From Paenirhodobacter hankyongi (GTDB lineage Bacteria; Pseudomonadota; Alphaproteobacteria; Rhodobacterales; Rhodobacteraceae), in the NCBI RefSeq assembly GCF_003664585.1, contig NZ_RCHI01000016.1, positions 37,137 through 101,136 on the forward strand: a stretch of 64,000 bases of DNA. Reading direction: 5' to 3'. Shown piece after piece: positions 8,109-15,976 of this stretch (positions are counted from its first letter, which is position 1; each line of letters opens with the position of its first letter). Position numbers and translations under genes: made by a program. The notes under the pieces were generated by a model. It was not told the origin of the DNA, made no database searches, and worked only from the letters and a program-made list of their open reading frames with translations.

Positions 8109-9697
8109 GCAGAGAGCACCATCCGCGCGCAGCGCTCGCCGATCATCATCGAGGGCACGTTGGTGTTGCCGCCAATCAGCGTCGGCATGACCGAGGCATC
8201 GGCCACACGCAGCCCCTCGATCCCGCGCACCTTCAGCGTCGCCGGATCGGTGACGGCGAGGGCATCGCGGCCCATCTTGCAGGTGCCGACGGGGTGATAG
8301 ACGGTGAGCGCCTCGGCCCGCAGATAGGCCAGGATCTCGGCGTCGCTTTGCACCTTCGGGCCGGGCAGCATCTCGGGGCCGCGGACCTCGTCAAAGGCGC
8401 TGTCGGCAAAGATCGCACGGGCGATCTTGATCCCCTCGACCAGCGTCTTCGCATCCTGCGGATCGGTGAAGAAGCGATGGTCGATCTCGGCGCCGCCATC
8501 CTTGGCAAGGCGAATTTCCCCCACCGATTTCGGCCGCAGCACGCAGGTATGGACCGCATAGCCGTGACCATATTCGACGAGCCGCCCGCGGTGGCTGCGG
8601 TAGCCGGGCACGAAGTGGAACTGGATGTCGGGCTCGGCTCCGGCGAATTTCGTGCGCGCGAACCCGCCTGCCTCGACGTAATTCGTGCTCAGCATCCCCT
8701 TGCGCGCAAAGAGATATCTGAAGGGCGCCGCGATCATCGCCGGCAGGTTGGCGAGCGAGAGGCCGAGCGTCTTCGTCGAGCGCGAGCGCACGGTGATCAT
8801 GCCGTCGATATGGTCGCGCAGGTTCTGCCCCACCCCCGGCAGGTCATGGGCGACGGCGACGCCCGCCGCCTTCAGCATCGCCGCCGGCCCGATGCCCGAG
8901 CGCATCAGGATCGCGGGCGAGCCGATCGCGCCCGCGCTGAGGATCACCTCGCGGCGTGCGGTGAGCACCCGCCGCCCGCTGGCGTCGCTGACCTCGACCC
9001 CGGTCGCGCGGGTGCCATCCAGCACCACGCGATGCGTCTCGGTGCCTGTCAGAACGGTGAGGTTCTTGCGCTCCCGCACCGGTTTCAGGAAGGCGCGATA
9101 GGAGGACCAGCGCGTGCCGTTCTTCTGCGTGACGTTGTAGACGCCCAGCCCCTCCTGCGTGCCGGCGTTGAAATCGGTGTTCTCGCGCAAGCCCACCGCG
9201 CGGCCCGCGGCGATGAACATCCGGTCGAGCACGTTCGGATCGCGCGCGGCGCTGACGAAAAGCTCGCCCCCCGTGCCGTGCCACTCGGGCGACTGCCCGA
9301 TCTGGTTCGCCTCGAGCGACTTGAACACCGGCATCACGTCGTCCCAGCCCCAGCCCGCGCAGCCAAGATCGCGCCATTCGTCGTAATCGGAACAGGCGCC
9401 GCGGATGAACACCATCGAGTTGATGGTGGAGGAGCCGCCAAGCGCCTTGCCGCGGTTCACCGGGATGCGGCGGTTGTTCAGCTCGGGCTGCGGCGTGCCG
9501 ACAAATGCATAATCGTATTTCGGATTGCCGTAGAGCGACAGGATCCCCGCCGGCACGGTGACGTTCGGCGCGCTTTCCGTGCCGCCCCCTTCGATCACGC
9601 AGACCGTCGCACGGCCCCCGGCCGAGAGCCGGTTCGCCAGCACGCAGCCCGCCGATCCTGCGCCCACGATGATGTAATCGAACTCGGTTGCGGTCAT
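8105..9697 (-). CDS. GMC family FAD-dependent alcohol oxidoreductase
   Basis: 530-residue glucose-methanol-choline oxidoreductase, of the choline / aliphatic alcohol dehydrogenase type. Domains: N-terminal FAD site DYIIVGAGSAGCVLANRLS (near residue 8), the GMC signature NRGKALGGSSTIN (near 80), and the C-terminal catalytic pair, His in VYHPVGTCKMG (near 467) and Asn in GGNTNVPSMM (near 510). The start at 9697 is set by AGGAGG six bases upstream; a reading from 9730 has no such site. It converts an alcohol to an aldehyde, which the operon's aldehyde dehydrogenase could take further. It has its own operator box at 9766-9780. Confidence 0.93.
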   Translation of the reverse strand: MTATEFDYIIVGAGSAGCVLANRLSAGGRATVCVIEGGGTESAPNVTVPAGILSLYGNPKYDYAFVGTPQPELNNRRIPVNRGKALGGSSTINSMVFIRGACSDYDEWRDLGCAGWGWDDVMPVFKSLEANQIGQSPEWHGTGGELFVSAARDPNVLDRMFIAAGRAVGLRENTDFNAGTQEGLGVYNVTQKNGTRWSSYRAFLKPVRERKNLTVLTGTETHRVVLDGTRATGVEVSDASGRRVLTARREVILSAGAIGSPAILMRSGIGPAAMLKAAGVAVAHDLPGVGQNLRDHIDGMITVRSRSTKTLGLSLANLPAMIAAPFRYLFARKGMLSTNYVEAGGFARTKFAGAEPDIQFHFVPGYRSHRGRLVEYGHGYAVHTCVLRPKSVGEIRLAKDGGAEIDHRFFTDPQDAKTLVEGIKIARAIFADSAFDEVRGPEMLPGPKVQSDAEILAYLRAEALTVYHPVGTCKMGRDALAVTDPATLKVRGIEGLRVADASVMPTLIGGNTNVPSMMIGERCARMVLSA

Positions 9698-10031
9698 GTC
9701 CCGGCCTCCTGCTTGCGTCCCGGCGACCATGACCGGCGATCGGCTGAGGCTGCAGAAGCATTTTCCTAGGCTTGGCTTAGGAGAAACCGAAGCTTGTCAC
9801 CATGCCCCGTAAGTCACTGATTTTGCTTGAGACACCATCCGGCGGGGTTTTCGTCCGCGGCGGGCGGCGGCGCGGGGCGGCGCCGGAATGGGCAAGGCGG
9901 CGCGCGAACGGGCGCCGCGCGAACCCGCGTGCCCTACGACCAAGGTCGCAGAGCCCGGCCCGCGGAGTTTGCCCACGGCCCGCCCTGGCCGTGCTAGCAT
10001 GTCCCTCACAGCAGAGCGCGGGGAGGGCGTC
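9698..10031. other. Divergent promoter region between GMC and AraC genes
   Basis: About 330 bases without a supported gene. The half near the GMC gene carries the LysR-type box; the half near the AraC gene ends in GGGAGGG before its start. Short open frames here have no recognisable product or ribosome-binding site. Confidence 0.5.
9766..9780. promoter_or_regulatory. LysR-type operator box 4
   Basis: CTAGGCTTGGCTTAG, a degenerate copy of TTAGGCTGCGCCTAA (box 1), about 70 bp upstream of the GMC oxidoreductase start. The inner TAGGC-N3-GC-TA pattern is kept. The weaker match makes this the least certain of the four boxes. Confidence 0.5.
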
Positions 10032-11033
10032 ATGTTGGAGGAGGCCTTGCTGGTCGATGCGTCCGGCGCAGCGATCCGCCATGACCGGCGGACGCGCTCG
10101 ACCGACTGGGAGGAGGTGCAGGCGTTCTGCAAGACGGCCTACATGCCCTATCGGGTGCGGCCGCTCGACCGCCTTGCGTTGCCCGATGCGACGATGATCT
10201 CGGCGCCCGCCGGACGCGTGCTGCTGACCCGGTTTTCCTATGGCACCGGCATCCACCTCGACCGGTTCGACCCCGAGGCAGGCAACATCCTCGTGCTGAC
10301 CACCCTGCGCGGCGCGCTGCGTCACCAGACCGGGGCCACGCCCGCCACCACCGGCGCGGGCGAAAGCTTCGTCGTCGATTGCGCGCGCACCGACTACTGG
10401 CTCGATGGCGATGACGACCACATGCAGCTGAACCTGACGCTGCCGCACCGGCTGATGGAGGAGACCGCCGCGCGCTGGTTCGGCTTCGTGCCCGACGACG
10501 CGCTCTGGACGCGCCGGGTGAAGATCGGCGGACGGGACTCGGCCTGGCTGCGGCTGCTCGATTACGCCGCGCGCAGGCTCGGCGGCACGCTGCCCGGCAC
10601 CGAGGTGATCGGGCGCCACCTCGAGGAGATGCTCTGCCTCGAGCTGCTGCGCGAATGGGCAGGCCAAACCGGCCTGCGCCTCGAGGACGGCGCCCGCGCC
10701 GCCGCCCCCTTCTACGTGCGCCGCGCCGAGGAGATGCTGACCGCCGAGGCCCGCGACCCGCCGACGATCGGCACCGTGGCGGCGCGGCTCGGGGTCTCGG
10801 CGCGCACGCTTTCGGAAGGGTTCCGCCGCTTTCGCGGGATCTCGCCGCACGCGTTTCTGGCCGCGCGCCGGCTGGAAGGACTGCATGCCGAGCTGACCTC
10901 GGCGCCGCCCGAGCGCTCGATCGGCGAGATCGCGAGCGGCTGGGGCTTCGTCAATTTCGGCGCGCTGGCCGGGCAGTATCGCCGCCGCTTCGGCGAGTTG
11001 CCATCGCAGACGCGGGCGCGCCGGCGGCTTTGA
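10032..11033 (+). CDS. AraC family regulator with AraC-binding-like N-domain
   Basis: 333-residue regulator. The C-terminal ~100 residues form the double helix-turn-helix of AraC/XylS proteins (first helix-turn-helix around TVAARLGVSARTLSEGFRRF, then IGEIASGWGFVNFGALAGQYRRRFGELPS). The N-terminal part resembles the AraC-binding-like effector domain seen in FeaR-type activators of aromatic metabolism. The start at 10032 follows GGGAGGG; an in-frame ATG at 9999 lacks a comparable site. The next gene is an esterase, preceded by a direct repeat at 11057-11087 suited to an AraC protein, so this regulator probably activates that gene. Confidence 0.9.
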   Translation: MLEEALLVDASGAAIRHDRRTRSTDWEEVQAFCKTAYMPYRVRPLDRLALPDATMISAPAGRVLLTRFSYGTGIHLDRFDPEAGNILVLTTLRGALRHQTGATPATTGAGESFVVDCARTDYWLDGDDDHMQLNLTLPHRLMEETAARWFGFVPDDALWTRRVKIGGRDSAWLRLLDYAARRLGGTLPGTEVIGRHLEEMLCLELLREWAGQTGLRLEDGARAAAPFYVRRAEEMLTAEARDPPTIGTVAARLGVSARTLSEGFRRFRGISPHAFLAARRLEGLHAELTSAPPERSIGEIASGWGFVNFGALAGQYRRRFGELPSQTRARRRL

Positions 11034-11056
11034 CCGGGCGCCGCATTTGCCTTCCG

Positions 11057-11087
11057 AAACCGGACAGCGCCTGCGCAAACCGGACAG
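11057..11087 (+). promoter_or_regulatory. Direct-repeat AraC-type operator
   Basis: AAACCGGACAG occurs exactly twice, at 11057-11067 and 11077-11087, with a period of 20 bp, about two turns of the helix. Tandem half-sites on one face immediately upstream of a promoter are the usual target of AraC/XylS activators. It lies 56-86 bp upstream of the esterase start. Confidence 0.6.
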
Positions 11088-11142
11088 ACCGCGCCCCGGC
11101 GTCATGGCAGGCTGAGGGGAGCGAAAGCTCAGGGAGGACGAC

Positions 11143-12336
11143 ATGAAGGATCTGAAGACGGCCTGCGATGCGGTGCTGCACGGCGTCACCGCGGGTGCGG
11201 CGCGGGTGCCGGGCGTGGTGGCGATGGTCACCGACCGCGACGGGACCCTCTATTCCGGGGCGGCGGGGGAGCGCCGGCTCGGTGGCACGCCGATGGACGA
11301 GGAGACGGTCTTCGCCATCTTCTCGACGACCAAGGCGATCACCGGCACCGCGGCGCTGCAATGCGTCGAGGACGGGCTTCTCGACCTGGACGCGCCGGCA
11401 AAGACCTATGCCCCGGCGCTTGGCCGGCTGCAGGTGATCGAGGGCTTCGACGCCGACGGCACGCCGCGGCTGCGCGCGCCGAAGACCGACGTCACCACGC
11501 GCCAGCTGCTGCTGCACACCGGCGGTTTCGGCTATGACTTCTTCAACGCGACCTATCGGCGGCTCGCCGAGGAGCACGGTCAGCCCTCGGTGGTCACCGC
11601 CTCGCGCGGCTGCATCGAGACGCCGCTGCTGTTCGATCCGGGCACGCGGTGGGAATACGGCACCAACATCGACTGGGCGGGCCAGGTGGTCGAGGGGATC
11701 CGCGGCAAGAGCCTTGGCGCGGTGATGCGCGAGCGCATCTTCGACCGGCTCGGCATGGAGGAGATCGCCTTCACCCGCACCCCGGCGATGAAGACCCGCA
11801 CCGCGATCATCCATGCCCGCGGCGCCGATGGCGCGCTGACGCCGATGGACGAGTTCTTCCTGCCCGACGACCCCGAGGTCGAGATGGGCGGGCACGGGCT
11901 GTATGCCACGATCCCGGAATACATGAAGTTCATCCGGATGTGGCTGAACGACGGCGACGGCCCGAACGGCCGCGTGCTGCGCCCCGAGACCGTCGGCTGG
12001 GCGGTGCAGAACGGGCTGCAGGCGCATCAGAAGGTGGGGATGCTGCCCGGCGTGATCCCCGAGCTGTCGAATGACGCCGAATTCTTCCCGGGGCTGAAGA
12101 AGGGCTGGTCCTACACCTTCATGACCAACGAGGAAGAGGCGCCGACGGGCCGGCCCGCGGGGTCGATCGGCTGGGCGGGGCTGGCCAACAGCTTCTACTG
12201 GATCGACCGCAAGACCGGCGTCGGCGGCTATTGGGCGACGCAGATCCTGCCCTTCGGCGACCCCGTCTCCTTCACCGGCTACCTCGATTTCGAAAGCGCG
12301 GTCTATCGCGCGATGGCCGCCGCCCGCGCCGCCTGA
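11143..12336 (+). CDS. Serine hydrolase, class C beta-lactamase fold (EstB-like esterase)
   Basis: 397-residue beta-lactamase-related serine hydrolase, most like family VIII carboxylesterases. The nucleophile motif S-x-x-K is seen as STTK at residues 61-64, and a Y-G-T-N near residue 171 fits the second conserved tyrosine motif. No signal peptide is seen, which argues for a cytoplasmic esterase and not a true beta-lactamase. It follows one AraC gene and precedes another, with a Baeyer-Villiger monooxygenase gene beyond. Hydrolysis of the ester formed by that monooxygenase is a reasonable inferred role. Confidence 0.88.
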   Translation: MKDLKTACDAVLHGVTAGAARVPGVVAMVTDRDGTLYSGAAGERRLGGTPMDEETVFAIFSTTKAITGTAALQCVEDGLLDLDAPAKTYAPALGRLQVIEGFDADGTPRLRAPKTDVTTRQLLLHTGGFGYDFFNATYRRLAEEHGQPSVVTASRGCIETPLLFDPGTRWEYGTNIDWAGQVVEGIRGKSLGAVMRERIFDRLGMEEIAFTRTPAMKTRTAIIHARGADGALTPMDEFFLPDDPEVEMGGHGLYATIPEYMKFIRMWLNDGDGPNGRVLRPETVGWAVQNGLQAHQKVGMLPGVIPELSNDAEFFPGLKKGWSYTFMTNEEEAPTGRPAGSIGWAGLANSFYWIDRKTGVGGYWATQILPFGDPVSFTGYLDFESAVYRAMAAARAA

Positions 12337-12409
12337 GGCCTGAAGGGGCGCCGCAAGATCGCGGGGTGCGGACACCGCTCCCCGCCCGTTCGCCGTTTGG
12401 GAGGAGGGC

Positions 12410-13294
12410 ATGAACGGGCTGATCCCTTTCGAGGAGCTGCCGGACTGGGTGCCGGGGCGGCTGCTGCTGGCAAGCGACACGCTCGGCTGGCGGCATGTGC
12501 AGCTGCGCGCCTATCACTACGAGGGACAGGAGGTCATCGTGCCGGCGATGCGCGACTTCCTGCTGGTGGGCTACAGCGCCGGCACCACGCCGATGCGGCG
12601 CCGCTTCGACGGGCGCTGGACGAATGACACGCTCGGCCCCGGGGCGGCCTCGCTGCTGACCCGGGCGCAGCGCGCGAACTGGAGCTGGCACGCGCCGATC
12701 GACGTCACCCATCTCTATCTCGACGGGAAATTCGTTGCCGAGGTGGCAAGCGAGGTGATGGATTGCTGCGTGAACGAGGTGGCGCTGGCCGATGTGCTGC
12801 GCACCGAGGACCCGGTGGTCACCCATGCGATGGCGGCGATCGCGGCCGAGGCGCGCGAGCGCGGCATGGGCGGCGCGCTTTACGTGGAATCGCTTGCCCG
12901 CGCGCTCGTCGTGCATCTGCTGCGCCGCTATGCCTCGGTGCAGTCGCGCGACACGGTGGTGCCCGGCGCGCTCGGGCCGCGGCAGCAGCGGGTGATTGCC
13001 GATTACGTCGAGACGCATCTGGCCGAGGCGCTGGACCTGAAGGGGATGGCGGCGGTGCTGGGCCTGCCGCCCTGCCTCTTCGCGCGGCAATTCCGCAAGA
13101 GCTTCGGCCGGCCGCCCTATGCCTGGGTGATGGCGCGGCGGATCGAGCGCGCGCGCGAGATGCTGGCCCGCTCGGCGCTGCCGATCAAGGCGGTGGCGGC
13201 GGAATGCGGCTTTTCCGATCAGGCGCATCTGACGCGGGTGTTCGCGGCCACCACCGGCGAAACGCCCGCCGCCTTCCGGCGACGGGCGGAGTGA
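12410..13294 (+). CDS. AraC family transcriptional regulator
   Basis: 294-residue AraC/XylS protein. The N-terminal 170 residues are a loosely conserved effector domain; the C-terminal 110 hold the two helix-turn-helix units (MAAVLGLPPCLFARQFRKSF and IKAVAAECGFSDQAHLTRVF), ending with the typical TGETPAAFRR. The start follows GGGAGGAGGGC. It is convergent with the Baeyer-Villiger monooxygenase gene and 73 bp downstream of the esterase gene. It is only distantly similar to the AraC protein at 10032, so it is not a recent duplicate. Confidence 0.9.
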   Translation: MNGLIPFEELPDWVPGRLLLASDTLGWRHVQLRAYHYEGQEVIVPAMRDFLLVGYSAGTTPMRRRFDGRWTNDTLGPGAASLLTRAQRANWSWHAPIDVTHLYLDGKFVAEVASEVMDCCVNEVALADVLRTEDPVVTHAMAAIAAEARERGMGGALYVESLARALVVHLLRRYASVQSRDTVVPGALGPRQQRVIADYVETHLAEALDLKGMAAVLGLPPCLFARQFRKSFGRPPYAWVMARRIERAREMLARSALPIKAVAAECGFSDQAHLTRVFAATTGETPAAFRRRAE

Positions 13295-13340
13295 CCGGGG
13301 CCAGCCGGGACGGTGCCACATTCCGCCCCGCCCGTCCGGG

Positions 13341-14945
13341 TCAGCTCATCGCGAAGCCCTGATAGCCCGCCTCGGCCGCCTCCCGGCATTTCTGCCGATA
13401 GGTGCCGACGCCGCCGGTATAGGACAGCACCCGGCGCGGCTTGCCCGGCACGTTCGAGCCCGTGTACCACGAGTTCGTCCGTGCGATCAGCGTCGCGTTC
13501 GCCACCTCGTCATGGTGCCGCACCCAGGCCTCCTCGCCCTCGGCGGTGGGTTCGATCACCGTCTTGTTCGAACCGCGCAGCGAGCGGATGCAGTCGGTGA
13601 TCCATTCCGTCTGCTGCTGCAGGCAGGTGGTCATGTTGCACAGCGCGGCCGAGGGGGCGAGCGGTGCGCCGGTCATGAACAGGTTCGGGAAGCCGTGCTT
13701 CTGCATGCCGAGCGTGGTGCGGATCTCGCGGCCCCATTCCTCGGCAAGCTTCATCCCGTCGCGGCCGGTGATGTCGATGCGCGACAGCGCCCCCGAGCCC
13801 GCGTCGAAGCCCACCGCCATGATGATGACATCGAGCGGATAGACCGTGCCGTCGGCAAGCTTCACCCCCTCGGGCACGATCTCGGCGATCGGGTTGTCGC
13901 GCACGCTCACCGCCTCGACATTGTCGCGCAGATAGACCTCGAGATAGTTCATCTCGAGCGGCACACGATGCGTGCCGAAGCCATAGTCGCCGGGCTTCGG
14001 CACCAGGATGTCGATGAGCTTCGGGTCCTTCAGCCGCGCCGTCATCTTCTCGCGCACGAAATCCGAAACCTCGGCACTCACCGCCTCGTCGAAGAAGATC
14101 TCGGCGAAGGAGGCCAGCCACAGCCTCAGCGAGCCGTCGGCATGGATCTCCTCGAGCACCGCGCGGCGCTCCTCGGGGCTCAGATCGGCCCATTTGTGCT
14201 GGAAGTCGTATTCGAAGCCGGTGAAGCTGTGCGGCAGGTTCTGCTTCAGCTCGCCGAAGCGGCCCTTGTACCAGTGTTCCTCGTCCGGACCGTATTTCGG
14301 GTTCTTCATCGGCAGCACGTATTGCGGCGTGCGCACGAAGACCTTGAGATCGCCGACCTCGTTCGCGATCGTCTGGATCACCTGGATCCCGGTCGCGCCG
14401 ATGCCGATCACGCCGACCCGCTTGCCGGCAAGGTCGAGCCCGCCCTTCGGATAGCGCGCGGTGTGCAGGATCGTGCCGTTGAAGCTCTCCTGCCCCGGAA
14501 AGCGGTTCTCGAGTGGCGCCGAGAGCATGCCGGTGCAGCCGATCAGGAATTGCGTGTCCCAGCTTTCGCCGGTGTCGGTCTCGACGCGCCAGCGCCCGGT
14601 CGCGGCGTCGAACTCGGCCTTCGTCACCCGCGCACCGAAGGTGTAGTCCTTGCGCAGGTCGAGCCGGTCGGCGATGTAGTTCATCCAGCGCTCGATCTCG
14701 GGCTGGGCCGGGAAGCGCTCGCTCCAGGTCCAGTCCTTGTAGAGATCCTCGTCGAAGAGATACTGGTAGATATAGCTCTCGGAGTCGAATTTCGCGCCCG
14801 GGTAGCGGTTCCAGTACCAGGTGCCGCCGACATTGGTGCCGGCCTCGACGCCGTGCACGCTCATGCCTTCCTGGCGCAGCTGGTAAAGCTGGTACAGCCC
14901 CGCGACCCCGGCCCCGATGATGAGCGCGTCGATTTTCTGTGTCAC
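13341..14945 (-). CDS. Type I Baeyer-Villiger monooxygenase
   Basis: 534-residue FAD/NADPH monooxygenase of the cyclohexanone / phenylacetone monooxygenase family, inserting oxygen next to a ketone carbonyl to give an ester or lactone. Features: FAD Rossmann GAGVAG near residue 11, GGTWYWNRYPG near 46, the family fingerprint F-x-G-x3-H-x3-[W] read here as FNGTILHTARYP (Tyr where Trp is usual, codon at 14451-14453), and the NADPH motif GIGATGIQ. The GTG start at 14945 follows GGGAGGATCGAC. It is divergent from the TetR gene and convergent with an AraC gene; the esterase at 11143 could hydrolyse its product. Confidence 0.9.
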   Translation of the reverse strand: MTQKIDALIIGAGVAGLYQLYQLRQEGMSVHGVEAGTNVGGTWYWNRYPGAKFDSESYIYQYLFDEDLYKDWTWSERFPAQPEIERWMNYIADRLDLRKDYTFGARVTKAEFDAATGRWRVETDTGESWDTQFLIGCTGMLSAPLENRFPGQESFNGTILHTARYPKGGLDLAGKRVGVIGIGATGIQVIQTIANEVGDLKVFVRTPQYVLPMKNPKYGPDEEHWYKGRFGELKQNLPHSFTGFEYDFQHKWADLSPEERRAVLEEIHADGSLRLWLASFAEIFFDEAVSAEVSDFVREKMTARLKDPKLIDILVPKPGDYGFGTHRVPLEMNYLEVYLRDNVEAVSVRDNPIAEIVPEGVKLADGTVYPLDVIIMAVGFDAGSGALSRIDITGRDGMKLAEEWGREIRTTLGMQKHGFPNLFMTGAPLAPSAALCNMTTCLQQQTEWITDCIRSLRGSNKTVIEPTAEGEEAWVRHHDEVANATLIARTNSWYTGSNVPGKPRRVLSYTGGVGTYRQKCREAAEAGYQGFAMS

Positions 14946-15293
14946 GTCGATCCTCCCTTGATCTGCATGTGGTCCTGCATCGGCCCGGCCGCCTCCCAAC
15001 GGTCGGGCTGTGACAAGGCTAGGCGAGGGCCGTGGCGCGGGTCTTGAAGGTTTCGCGGCGATCTTTGAACGAAACGGGAGGGCGCGGTGCGGCCATCCGC
15101 ACGCGCAGCGCGCCCGGTCCCGGGGCCGGGACGACCGGCATGATCGACCCGGCGCGGAACGCAGTCGCCGTCGGCCCGCGGAAAAGCGGATTTTCAGCCC
15201 CTCCCCGCTCGCCGTTCTTGACAGAAAGCCGCGCAGGCCTGCTTATAGAACGAACGTTCGAACCATGATTCGGACGGAGGGAGGAACATTCTG
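14946..15293. other. Divergent intergenic region, monooxygenase / tetR
   Basis: About 350 bases without a supported gene. The right end holds the tetR promoter and palindrome described separately. No clear promoter was found for the monooxygenase side, which is very GC-rich. The short frames present have no recognisable product. Confidence 0.5.
15218..15260 (+). promoter_or_regulatory. Promoter of the tetR-carboxylase operon with TetR palindrome
   Basis: A sigma-70-like -35 TTGACA (15218-15223) lies 18 bp before CTTATA (15242-15247). It is followed at once by the perfect 10-bp palindrome CGAACGTTCG (15251-15260), about 34 bp before the TetR start. A palindrome at the expected transcription start fits repression by the TetR protein encoded next. 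Confidence 0.6.
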
Positions 15294-15902
15294 ATGGCAA
15301 CACCCGGCAACAGTCGCGGCACTGTGGTCGATCAGGCGGACATGCGTGAAAGCCTGCTTGAAACCGCAGTCGAGATGTTTTCCGAGAAGGGGTTCAGCGG
15401 GACCTCCATTCGCGACATCGCGCGCGAACATGGCGTCAGCCTGTCGAACATCTATTACTACTTCAGCAACAAGGAAGGCCTGTGGCGCGAGATCATGAAC
15501 CGCTCGGTGCGCAGCCTGCCGGGCCGGTTGCGGGCCGCCATCGCCCAGGCCGACACCCCGCGCGCCCAGCTTGACGCGCTGATCCGCGAACATCTGCGCG
15601 CCGGAGTGGAGCATCAGCGCGAGCTTCTGATGCTGCTGACCGAACAGGGGCAGCTCGGCGAGGACAGCTCGCGCGAGACGCTCGAGATCCAGCGCGAGAT
15701 CCTCGAGATCTACACCGCTGTCCTCGAGGCGCTCTCGGCCGAGGGCGCGCTGCACGAAGGCCACATCCGCGTCGCGGTCTTCAACATCCTCGGCGTCGTC
15801 AACTGGCACCTGCGCTGGTACCGCGCCGACGGCCCGCTGCCCGCCGACACGCTGCATCAGGAAATCACCAACTTCATCAGCCGCGCCGTCTGCCGCGACT
15901 GA
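15294..15902 (+). CDS. TetR family regulator
   Basis: 202-residue TetR protein with N-terminal DNA-binding domain (about residues 17-63, including SIRDIAREHGVSLSNIYYYFSNKEGLW) and a C-terminal ligand-binding domain of the kind that senses acyl-CoA or aromatic ligands. It is the first gene of a co-oriented block running to 28327, 74 bp ahead of the first carboxylase gene. A palindrome overlaps its likely transcription start, so autorepression and control of the whole operon are likely. A CoA thioester from the pathway would be a natural inducer, but that is inference. Confidence 0.9.
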   Translation: MATPGNSRGTVVDQADMRESLLETAVEMFSEKGFSGTSIRDIAREHGVSLSNIYYYFSNKEGLWREIMNRSVRSLPGRLRAAIAQADTPRAQLDALIREHLRAGVEHQRELLMLLTEQGQLGEDSSRETLEIQREILEIYTAVLEALSAEGALHEGHIRVAVFNILGVVNWHLRWYRADGPLPADTLHQEITNFISRAVCRD

Positions 15903-15976
15903 GGTCGGCTGAACCGGACCCGTCATCACGGACGATAAAAGAACGGAGCGGCCCTGCCGCGCCGAAGGGAGGAGAC

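Noticed and set aside
9777..11231. Minus-strand frame opposite the first AraC gene
   Set aside because: The plus-strand frame encodes a full AraC domain with a good ribosome-binding site; the antisense frame has no motif.
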